From Sinotaia quadrata (lineage: Eukaryota; Mollusca; Gastropoda; Architaenioglossa; Viviparidae), in assembly GCA_028829895.1 (NCBI GenBank), contig CM054178.1:67136835-67200834 (forward strand): a stretch of 64,000 bases of DNA. Direction: 5' to 3'. Below the pieces are notes generated by a model, which searched no databases, was not told the origin of the DNA, and was given only the letters and a program-made list of their open reading frames with translations. The translations under genes and the position numbers were made by a program. Shown piece by piece: positions 35,501 to 45,600 of this stretch. How positions within the stretch are numbered: the stretch's first letter is position 1; every line of letters starts with the position of its first letter.

Positions 35501-38500
35501 GTTAAACATGCTGGTAGAAATGAATATGGAACATACTTTACCAAGTATGCTGGTAGAAATAAAAATGGGACATATTTTACCAAGTATACTTGTAGAAATG
35601 AAAATGGGGCATGCATTATCAAGTATGCTGGTAGCAATGAAAACAGGGCATGCTTTACCAAATGTATTGGTAGAAATGAAAATAGGACATACTTGCATGC
35701 CAGCCTGTAGCCACTGATTATAGATGTTGGATGAATCTTGCATTTCACCAAATCATCAGCATTCTTTAAAAGCTCAGCTGCAATTATCACCTGTCAAAAG
35801 AGAAACTAACACTAAAACCAACAAAGAAAGGGCAAAATACATTAAACCTTAACTGTAATCTGAAGTTTACTAGTTTCTGAAGACCATCACACCCAACCAT
35901 TAAATAATTATTAAAATGTTTAATGACAGAACACTGAATGCTCTTAAGATATAATAAGATTGCACACAACTTTGTTCAACATTTTTTTCTCTCTTTATAG
36001 TATGCTGCATATTATTCAATCATAAATGATACAATCCTGACATAATTTCTCATACTACAATGCCAGATCTAACCATTCATATAACCCTAATTCAATTTCT
36101 CAAACCATATTATCTTAGAAGAAGACAATGTAAGATTTAGCCACTTATATAATCCTGACAATTTATACCACACATCTTATTAGACAATGCCAGATTTAAC
36201 CACTACATACAATCATGACAAAATTTCTCATACATACCTTAGTGCTGTCTATATATCTTATTAGACAAAGCCAGATTTAACCACTACATACAATCATGAC
36301 AAAATTTCTCATACATACCTTGGTGGTCTTAATAATGCCAGATTTAATCACTGTAGTGGACACTTTTTCATACACATAGGAACTTAGCATACTTGTAATA
36401 CTATCATTATAGTATTATAAGGCACTGCCTGATTTAATCACTGCAGATAATTCAGCCAAACTTTCTCATGCATTGTACAATCATAATTTGAACTTACCAA
36501 ATTGAAGTGCCATCTGTGCTAGTCACTGCCTCTGATCTAATCATTGCATATAAACTTGACAAATTTTCTCACACTAAACTAAACACTTTAGTGCCATCCT
36601 TGCATGCTGCAGCAGCTCATCTAATCAGTGCATGTGTAGACCAATTTTCTCTGACAAGAACTTACCACGCTAGTAGTGCCATCACCAACTTCCTGATCTT
36701 GCAGATCAGCCAATTCCACCAGAACTTTGGCTGCTGGATGCTCCACCTCCAGCAGCTTGAGAATTGTTGCCCCATCATTTGTGATTGTTACATCCTGGTT
36801 AACAAGAATAAAAACAAAATGTGATAAGTTTTACCACTTTTAATTTCTGAACGAACGCTAACAAAGTTTGGTAGACTTTGAAAAGTTTACATCAGTGCTT
36901 ACAATGGAATTTCAAACCAAAGAACCCATACATTTTGGTGCAACCAAAGGCTTTTAATGGGATTCCTTCCATCCCATCACCAAGTTAGTGTTTATATCTA
37001 TATTTTGCTCTCTTGACTTTGAAAACCTTTCTCATTACAATGTTCATGGTTCTAGTCATGTCCAGGACCCATAGCTTGACAGTGATAACTGCAAAATGCT
37101 CATTCTGTGTTGAAATGAATATGCATTTTTTTAAAATTAACATTTCAATAAAACAATCATTACATTTTTTTAAAAACCTACATTAACTAGGGAAAAAATG
37201 TAAAAAGTGGACAAAACTTTCAAAATCAATATCTTCTTATCTTCTATGAATTACATCAGCGTTTCCCCAAATAAAAAATAAAAAAATCAATCAATATTTT
37301 CTATGGTATACAGCACTTCCCAAATTGAGGTACACATTCTTCAAGAGTACGCTAAAAAGGTTCCAAGGGATACATGTCAAAATTTTTTAATTTACAGTAT
37401 CGTACATTATTTTAGCTGCAGAAACTGAAAATTTCAATAACAAAATAATAAGCATTAAAAATGTGCTTTCTTTATTAGTTAACATGCATATTTAATTCCA
37501 GACTGGTACAAATCTGTATAAATAAATATATATATACAGAATGTTTGCTTTTTTTAATTATTACTACATTTTAAAAAATTTTTTAATTATTATTTCTAAA
37601 TACATTATATAATGTACAACTTTTATTATATATTAATAAACAAACAGCATATATTACATTTGTACTAAGTCTAAATTAGAATCTAGATAAAAATGTATTA
37701 TTAAAACTACCCCAGATTGTCTTTGCCCAAGAGGGGTATGCGATTATTGCAAGTTTGGGGAACAATGGTATACAGCAAAAGCTTGAGAGTTTTTTCTGAT
37801 TATAAAATAGACAGACTGAATCAACAGTACAATACCATGTGACCCACTCAGGGACAACAATAAAGTTTTTTTAATAAGACAATAGCACATACCCCGATGT
37901 CATCCACTAGCATCTTGTCCAATCCGAGTGGTCCCAAGCTGCTCTTGACAATGTTTGCGATAGAACATGCTGCCAAAACTGTCAATGAAAACGATGCAAG
38001 GTTTTTTTTTTAGTACAGGAAAATTAAGATTTTGTGTCAATGTTTTTTTAAATCAAGTTTCTATCTTAGGCTAATCAAGTCAGCCTTTTTCAATTTAGTA
38101 TCAGAGCATCTACATGCACCCCAAGCCTATTAAGCACTGTAAACATTTTGACATTTTTGAGAATCTATATAACAAAAAAAAATTACAAAGCTGTCACCTT
38201 AGAATAAAATCAGGCTTCCTGTCAGCATCGGACACTTGAGGAATACAAAAATTTAGCCCTGTCGGATAGTTTTTACTTTAGGGTGCATGCAAAATTGCAA
38301 AATGTAAAAAACGTCAAAAAAGCATGTTTTTTTTCCACTTTTCAAAATTGCATTAAAAAAAGTATGAAAGATTAAGCAACCATCTTTTGTAAATTGACTT
38401 CTTTCACCATGATGGGTATATGGTGTAAATTTCATTAATTTCCAAAGACTTTGAAAAAATGTTCTGGTTCTACCTACTTAATGGAAGATCTATGTGAAAG

Positions 38501-39442
38501 CCTGAACTTGCAACTTTGCATATTATAATAGAGCCTACTAGTTGACCTCTACAAATATTATAAACTTACAAGCACTAACTAGTACCTGAATGTTAAATCA
38601 TTCTCATTTCCACTTGTATTTGATTGAAACACAAATAAATAATCACTCAGTGAAAAGGTTTCTCTTGTCTTATTTTCTAAAATTCATTCGCAAAGTCATA
38701 GGATGATAGGCCTACATAAAAAAATCAAGAAGAGAAAATTTTCAAAGACTGCAGTATCAGTGATCAATTAGTTAAAATTAATAAAATGTTCCAAACTATT
38801 TTTAAAAATTTATTAGGCTAATGCTTGTCGTGCGGCTATTGTGGCACTACATCACTCAAGTCAATGACAGTCACCAGTGATTCATCTTTGAAAATTATTA
38901 AAGAATTTCTCTGTCACAAAAATATCAATATGACTTCTAAATCCAAAGATGTATATATATATCAAGAAGCCCAACTGCGTTGTTTTCACAAATTTTATGT
39001 ATTGTTGTCAAGGTAAACATTAAAAGAAAAACAGTATTTGGATTTGACCGAAGCCAAAATTTAAAACTAGAGATTTTAAATAAATTTATGAATATAACTC
39101 AAGTATTACAACAACTATAATATTTTAAATATTTAAACTAATGTAAATTATTGGAAAGTGTAAGGTATCATTTATTTTATATGTTCAGCACTCTTTGAAG
39201 AAGTTGCCGCTAGTCTGAAGCTTCCAGAACAAGAGACCACGTGAGAAAGCATGCTTCGGCTCCATTTTAATTTTTACTGAAAATTCACACAAACTTAAGC
39301 AATCATATAACTATTGCAAATTTATAACTTATAAAGAAAAATATTATTATAAAATGTCCCATCACTGACCATTTTGGGTGCGAACTGATTGTCCTGTAGT
39401 TCTATCACCTCCCACAGTTAGAGCTGTGCTGGTGTTCGCCAT
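20300..39442 (-). CDS. TCP1: T-complex protein 1 subunit alpha (CCT-alpha)
   Basis: Twelve exons in transcript order: 39370-39442, 37893-37978, 36666-36794, 35693-35790, 34003-34113, 33360-33541, 32776-32902, 23724-23899, 22730-22853, 22362-22554, 21867-22030, 20300-20510 (stop 20300-20302). All phases fit and the product is 557 aa, close to the usual length of about 556. It is one of eight subunits of the cytosolic chaperonin TRiC/CCT, which folds actin, tubulin and WD proteins using ATP. Visible hallmarks are [15 protein letters not shown] (about residues 37-51), TNDGATI (58-64), GDGTTS (90-95), ILTTGGIDD in the apical domain, [16 protein letters not shown] (379-394) and [10 protein letters not shown] (414-423). 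The sequence from [18 protein letters not shown] to the C-terminus identifies alpha rather than another subunit. Residue 413 is V where VVPGGG is usual. Intron 7 (23900-32775) is 8.9 kb and full of mobile DNA. Confidence 0.97.
21710..21805. repeat. Two-copy tandem repeat in TCP1 intron 11
   Basis: Two adjacent copies of about 66 bp sharing ATTTAACCAGA.TGAAATGTTTGTAGTA, ending about 60 bases from the exon 11 donor. No exon sequence is included. Confidence 0.75.
23160..23520. repeat. Degenerate repeats downstream of TCP1 exon 8
   Basis: Three or four diverged copies of about 100 bp containing TGTATACCTGTAGCTGA and ACTCTTGCA. The phrase TATACCTGTAGCTG resembles the real exon 8 donor end TATACCTCCAGTTG at 23719-23732, but the match is short. 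Confidence 0.5.
24165..24335. repeat. 45-bp tandem repeat in TCP1 intron 7
   Basis: Three to four copies of GATTTAGTTCACCATTAACA followed by AAAGTTAACAAATGCTGTACCACAA. Confidence 0.85.
24530..26700. repeat. Pair of diverged repeats in TCP1 intron 7
   Basis: Two copies in the same orientation. Copy 1 runs from about 24530 to 25620 and copy 2 from about 26010 to 26690. Matching landmarks appear in order: TCCCCATGAGGCAA, CTCAGTGCTAGA, TTCCTCATTGTATATACAC, ATGCAAGTTGAATGAGG, CATACCTACCAG (copy 2), GAGTGGTAAAATTTACTATTTA, TTTGACATGCTAGTT, TGTGCTCACAAC and AGTAACCAATGAAGATAATCA. Copy 2 is shorter. They are probably two insertions or a duplication of one unclassified element. Small ORFs here look incidental. 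Confidence 0.75.
28487..32357 (-). mobile_element. 3.9-kb TIR DNA transposon in TCP1 intron 7, degenerate
   Basis: The ends are 13-bp inverted repeats, TAGGTAGTCCCAC at 28487-28499 and its complement at 32345-32357. They are flanked by the same 7-bp sequence CTGTATG (28480-28486 and 32358-32364). The interior differs from the surroundings: the right end (31680-32340) is CpG-rich like a promoter, and the - strand carries broken coding pieces. Seen there are [20 protein letters not shown] (about 30470-30530), [19 protein letters not shown] and [10 protein letters not shown] (30090-30240), then [14 protein letters not shown] and GRTWPAADF (29950-30090). The superfamily is not recognised. Confidence 0.6.
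29505..29546. repeat. AC microsatellite (21 units)
   Basis: Perfect AC repeat inside the TIR element of TCP1 intron 7. Confidence 0.95.
34120..34430. repeat. About 55-bp tandem repeat beside the TCP1 exon 5 acceptor
   Basis: Five or six uneven copies of GAGTCAAAACAACACTAATA then TGTCTTAAGCAAAGACTGAG then TTTATACAAAAGTGTT. The first copy begins within about 20 bases of the exon 5 acceptor (exon edge 34113), so it occupies the branch-point zone. Confidence 0.85.
34423..34880 (+). repeat. Dispersed repeat, copy 1
   Basis: About 450 bp that recurs in the same orientation at 59483-59970. Shared landmarks in order: GGGCACTCC, ATGATGGTA, TTTTTATTATCCAAT, GGGCTG, GTGTGGCAAGA, GTCATGAAAGGTGGC, TTGCTATTGATATG. 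No coding potential is seen; the class is unknown. Confidence 0.8.
34905..35420. repeat. Three-copy tandem repeat of about 175 bp
   Basis: Three AT-rich copies starting near 34905, 35085 and 35270, each with AAAACTTTTTATT, GAAATAAATT, ACTTTTAAAATTCCTTAGTA and GCTTTTAATTTTTTAGTA. It sits between TCP1 exons 4 and 5, next to the exon 4 donor array. Confidence 0.85.
35500..35692 (-). repeat. 39-bp in-frame array on the donor of TCP1 exon 4
   Basis: Five copies of a 39-bp unit (+ strand core GCTGGTAGAAATGAAAATGG then GACATACTTTACCAAGTAT) abut the exon 4 donor, which reads GCATGCAA/GTATGTCC on the - strand. The donor's GTATGTCC is itself the start of the first unit. On the - strand the frame stays open across all copies, with 13-residue hydrophobic repeats. 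A second good donor-like AAA/GTATGT occurs in the last copy. Confidence 0.85.
36040..36665 (-). repeat. Degenerate array of the TCP1 exon 3 donor region
   Basis: Six or so diverged copies of roughly 95-110 bp. The most exon-like (about 36493-36600) reads CTTACCAAATTGAAGTGCCATC then CTCTGATCTAATCA, parallel to the real exon end at 36661-36710, CTTACCACGCTAGTAGTGCCATC then CCTGATCTTGC. Others keep CATACCTT and ATGCCAGATTTAA.CACT. Several keep donor-like CATACC (GGTATG on the - strand). Confidence 0.65.
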
Positions 39443-39607
39443 TTTTTCCCTTGTGCTTAATATAATTCTCGTAATATCTCGTTTGCAGACTATTTACAAA
39501 TTAATTACTTTGTAAAATTGCTTTATTTCTTTTTCTAATAAATATTAAAGATAATATACTTATACTTAATATTTATTGTAAATTATCCAAAAGATTTTCA
39601 TGAACAC
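39443..39607. promoter_or_regulatory. Shared divergent promoter of TCP1 and the crotonase gene
   Basis: The TCP1 start codon (39440-39442, - strand) and the first crotonase ATG (39608 or 39620, + strand) are separated by only 165-177 bases. Both transcripts must start in or near this interval unless unseen 5' exons exist. The sequence is AT-rich; no clear TATA box or defined factor site is claimed. Confidence 0.65.
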
Positions 39608-42600
39608 ATGACTAACAAAATGGCAGCTTTCACTCGTCGCTTGGGATTGTTAATACGAAATCATGCAAACATTAAAGATAATTCTGTAGTTTGCTTTTCA
39701 AAAACTTCTTCAACACACTCAACAGAAAAAGGTTTTTTGTAGTTTACAAATACTCATCTGAAACATAAATTTTTATTTACAATTTAATTTTTACAATTAA
39801 AAAATAAAACTAGATAAATGCAGACTAATAATAAAGTGACATTATTGGCACTATCGGATTGTATACATATTCATGTTTAGTCATTATCGGCTTGGACTAT
39901 GTACATTTTTATATAAGTTAGATTACCCCTAAGGTAATAAACCCCGTGGATAACTGTGAAATTCTAATTGAACTCAGTGGATACAAAAGAATATCAGAGA
40001 AAGAAAAAAATATGTATAAGTTAATACGATGTCAGATGTTCCAGTAATCATGCCAGAAACGTCAACACTTAAAACATCATCCATTGGGCATTAACATTTT
40101 GAATTAATGATAGAGTGTTTAGAAATTAAGAAGCTCCTTATTTATGTCTGTTGTAGATTGTACATCAGATTTAGACTGAATTAAAACAACAGAAAGAAGC
40201 AATATTTGTCAGAATTAAAGTTTGGTTAGATTGTTTAGTACACAAAAAATTGCACTAATTAAGACATAATAGATTCTTTTGGGACAGTCAATAAGTTATG
40301 CTTCATTTGGAAATAAGGAATTCAAAATATAATTCCACAATTTTTAACACGTAAAAAAGCTAGTAAAAGTTAACCTAATTACATTAAGGCCCATAATTCA
40401 CCTGCAAAATGTAGTCTTGGTTCTCTGTTTAAAATTGATCAGCTCTTCTTAGATTTATGGTAAAACAAGGCTAAAATTGTTTGTTTGTTTTTAACACTGA
40501 ATAAGAAACAGAAATTGGCATGGATAAAGTATAATTCTTCTTAGATACTGATCAAAACTGGGTTTAATTGCCAGTAAGCACATCTAATGAATCATTAATG
40601 TTTACAAAATGTTATATAGGCCTATATATAATTTAAAAACACTTTAAAGCTAAACACTACTGAAACAATTGTCTCCTCACACTAATTTATAATTTGGTTT
40701 TGTATTGTATATGTTCAGAGTATTTTAGCTTTGTTGGTTATTATTTTAATAAAATAAAAGTATATTTTGATGATATTAAAGTATCCTCCAGCCCCCCCAA
40801 CCACCGTTGATTCTAACTTAAAAACCTCACCACAAAATCCCATTTTATGTAGATTTTTATTCTGATAATTAATAAATTATGTTTTCACTTTCTGTGGATG
40901 CAGAGCTAGTGGTGGTAGATAAACTAGGAAAGGTGATGACAATTGGCATCAACAGACCTGAAGTGAGAAACTGTGTCAATCCAGCAACAGCACAGCAGCT
41001 AATTGCAGCATTCTGTAAATTTGAAGAGGATGAAGAATCACTGGTGGCTGTGTTATATGGCAAAGGTAATGGGTGCTTTGGGAAACTAAAGGAAGAATAT
41101 TCTTTTGACTGAGTTTTTCTTCTATTTATGTCGTGACAAAAAAATCAAAGACTTCCAGCAGATGTGTTGTCATTAAAAGTGGGGAGGATATTTTTAGCTT
41201 TATTTTACAAAATGAAATGGTCACAATCTTATGAAACAATATCTTACAATTACACTGGGCAACAACACATTTGATGTCTAAGATTTTTTGACGGATTTAT
41301 GAGTTTTATTGTGCTGGATCCAAAAATGACATTGGTTTTGTTCAATCAGGTCAACTTTTTTATCTATTTTTCATCAACGTTTTGATCTATTGCAACATTA
41401 GTTTTTTGTTGTATTTTTACATATAAGGGTATTTTCTATTTATATGATGTAAAATTATTTCTTATTTCTTTAAATAGTTATTAAAAAATTAGCTTATGTA
41501 ACCTCTTCATATAATTTGTTTTACATAATTATGAAGAGGTTACATAAGCTAATTTTTTAATAATTGATATAAATGATATTTTTCTTCTTTAGGTAATGAA
41601 ATGTAATCGGCCAGAAGACATTGCAAAAATAAACACGATGTATTTTGCTACATCTACGGCGAATACACCATTGTTCCTAACAGGAATACAGCAACAGGTT
41701 TTATAAAGCGTGTTTACCATGCTTATTTTGGTATAAAACTTTGTGATCAGGATAAAGTTAGGGCGCCACACATGGTATGCAAGACATGCACCGAGAATCT
41801 GCGTCATTGGACCAAGGGTAAGAAGAGTTGTCTGAAGTTTGGAATTCCTATGGTTTGGAGGGAACCGACAAACCATGTCACTGACTGCTACTTCTGTGCT
41901 ATTGATGTGACTGGCATTAAGAGAAAAAACTGGAGCAACCTTAAGTATCCTGATCTTGAATCAGCACATCATCCAGTAGCTCATTGTGATGAAATTCCAG
42001 TACCTGTCCCTGGAGAACTTACCGACATTAGTGAAGAAGATTTCTCCAGTGTTGAAGAATATGAAGAAGAATTAGTGGTATGATGTTCCAAATCTTTTTT
42101 TGTAAAAGGAGCTAAATGATCTAGTTCATGATCTCAGCTTGTCAAAGTCATCTGCTGAACTGTTGGCATCCAGATTGAGGGAAAAAAATGTCCTTTCTGA
42201 CAGTGTTCGCATCACCTTCTATTGCAACAGACGTCAGTAGTATCTCAGTTATCTCAGAGAAGGACCTGGTGTACCTGCACAATCTTGGAGTGCCACGGTA
42301 TAAACCTGAAGATTGGAGATTGTTCATTGACAGCAGCAAGTGATCACTGAAATGTGTTCTGCTACACAATGGTAACCAGTTTGCCTCTTTACCTCTAGCT
42401 CACTCAACTACACTGAAAGAGAAGTACAAAGCGGTGAAGTATGTGCTGGAGAAAATTTGTCATGATCAGCTTGGATGGTTACTTTGTGTTGATCTGAAGA
42501 TGGTAAACTTTTTATTGGGACAACAGTCTGGATTCACCTTTTACCCATGCTTTCTATGCATGTGGGATAGTAGGGAGAAGCACAGCATTACACGAAGCAG

Positions 42601-45600
42601 GATTGGCCTGTACAGGAGGAATTGGTACCTTGCAAAGCAAAGAACCTCATAAATATCCCACTGGTGGACAGAGACAAGATACTTTTCCCACCGCTGCACA
42701 TTAAGCTTGGCTTAATCAAACAGTTCATCAAAGCTCTAGACAAGGATGGTGGCTGTTTTTCTTACTTGTGCCATGCTTTTTCAGGGTTGACCATTGAGAA
42801 GTTGAAAGCTGGCATTTTTTATGGTCCGCAACTCCATAAGCTAATCAGAGATCCAGAGTTTGAAAAGTCAATGAATGAAGTGGAACTGGAAGCGTGGAAG
42901 GCTTTTGTTCTGGTCGTGAAAAACTTTCTTGCCAACAAGAAGGCCAGGAACTATGCAGAGCTTGTTGCCAATATGCTGATTGCTTTCAAAAAGCTTGGAT
43001 GCAACATGAGCATCAAAATGCATTACTTATTCTCATATATGGATCGGTTTCCTGAAAATCTGGGATCAATGAGCGACGAGCAAGGGGAGAGATTTCATCA
43101 GGATATGAAAGAGATGGAAACCAGGTATCAGGGATGCTGGGATGCAGTCATGATGGCTGATTACTGTTGGACTCTAAAGAGAGACATTCCTACTGCTGAT
43201 CTTTCTAAAAGTTTGAAGAGACGGAAGTTCATGCCCTGAATTTTGAACAATGATGATATTGAATATATTGAATTTATATGCACTTACCGTTATATGTCTA
43301 CGATTCAATGTACACTAATGTACACTAATCAACATTTGTAACATTTAATAAATGAATTGTGTTAGAAAACGATTTTTTAAAATTTAATTTTTTTTTTTTA
43401 ATTTAAAAACCTATTTTGGAAGAGAAATGTTAACAAAAATTGCCTAATAATGTTATAAAAATGTAATCAACTTAGCTATAAGATCAGATTTGTTAAAATC
43501 GAATTAGATCAAAAACCTGACCTGATTTTAAAAAAATGGATGTCATTTTCAAATTTAGCAGAGCAAAATTATCCTAAATCAGTTGAAAAATATTAGACAA
43601 CTTACAAAAAGTTTTTTTTGTGATGCAGTGTTATTATTAATATTTAGGATTAAAAAATTTTAATATAACTGCAGTTCCATATAAATTCTTGACTGAGCCT
43701 TCATTGATCCACGTCTTTTGAATTTTGGTTTTTTAAAGATTAAATTTTTCACTATATAAATAATTCACAATTTTTCACTGTATGAATAATATAATAACTA
43801 CTATTTACAGTTTATAAAATAAACATGTCAATTTGGGGAGAGAGTGATCCATTAAGGTTAAAGAATATCATCATTAATAATTTATTTGGTATATATGGCA
43901 TCATCGGCATAGTTTAAGTTGGTTCTTTGATAATTTTTGTTGTTTTGTTTTTGATGAGGTGGTTCTTTAAAGTCATAAGAGTGAATAAATTTTCTGCTAT
44001 TTTTATAACCATATAACTATAAGGCAAATCTTATATCAAGACATAAGAATTTGCCTGGTAGTATGTCACTCTCCAATATATCTTTTAAGTGGTGTATGTG
44101 AAAAAGTTTCAGTGTATCTTGTCTATCCCTATATGCTCATTTAGTTAATTTAGTATTCTAAAGCACTTAGATTTTTTCAGAGATTATATGCTTTTTATTA
44201 TTATATTATTATATTATTATTAATGTTAACAATTGTTTGTTGCTATATAGGAGGATGTTTTAGTGCAGGTTTTGATTTGAAAGCACTTTCATCAGGAGAA
44301 CTTGATACATTTGCACTCAAAGATCCCCAAAATAGCAGTGTAGCAGGCATGGTGAGTTATTTTCATTAACATTAGCAGTTTACACATTAAGACTGCAAAC
44401 TAAATTCTTCAAATTGTATTTTACATTAAGGTCAGTTTTAAAAAATATATTTTCATTTTCTCTTCAAAATTTTTCAGAGCTTGATTGTCTTTCACTATTG
44501 TTATTGTTGTTTTATTATTGTTCTTACATGCAGATTAGCAACAACACATTTGTAAATAAACCAAGCAGTATCTTTACTTTCACCTTTTGAAAAATATTTT
44601 TCATTCATTTATTCATTCTTTCTTTCTGATGGCAAAATTTCAGTTCATTTTTCATGTGCATTAAATTAATGAATTTCGATTTAACTTTTGCAAACTTCAG
44701 CGGAACCACATCATAAGCGCATTCAGCTAAATAATAGTTCAGCCATACTTACTTGCTCATCTCTCACAGTGTATACATCTCAACAAACTTGTGTATTTAA
44801 ATCTAGGTATTTTTTGTACTGCAGGGCCCCTTAAATGCAATTTAGATATGCATTTTTTGTACTAGATGACCCCTTAAATTCAATCTAGATATTCTTTGTA
44901 CTGCATGGCCCCTTAAATGCAGTCTAGTTATTTTTTTGCACTGCATGGCCCCTTAATTGCAATCTAGGTATTCTTTGTATTGCATGGCCCCTTAAATGGA
45001 ATAATTGTTTCACATGATGCTCAACCAAAAAAATAGCAATTTGTTCTAACACTGCAGGAATCACTTAAACCTAAAAATGTGCAGATTAGAGTTATTGAAT
45101 ATAGATGATCTTGGACTTAGTTATTTTAGTATAAAAGTTTTATAATCCCCACATAAGATTGCAACCCCACTGCATAGTGTTTGGCTATGTTAGAAAAAAA
45201 AAAACTACTTTTTTAAAGCGCAAATGTTTGAATTATAATTATTTATTGCAATATATCTCCCATAATTCAGAGTTGTCTTATATTGCACCTAGAGAATGAA
45301 GTATGAAGCAAAAGTAAATTGACCTGGAAAGAAAACTGAAAAACATATTATGTTCCCGAGTCATCAGTGTGAATGTTCAACTGAAAGCAATTTAAGAGAC
45401 TCAGAAATTCTTTTGTTGCAATTACACTTTTATTGTAAAAGAATTTTCATTAATATCTCTCTTATTTGTTAAAAAGGGTCCAACAAGAATGTTTTTTTCC
45501 AAGCCAGTGATTGCTGCCATTGATGGATATGCAGTTGCAGGAGGACTGGAACTTGCACTAATGTGTGACCTAAGAGTAGTTGAAGAGTCTGCTATTCTGG

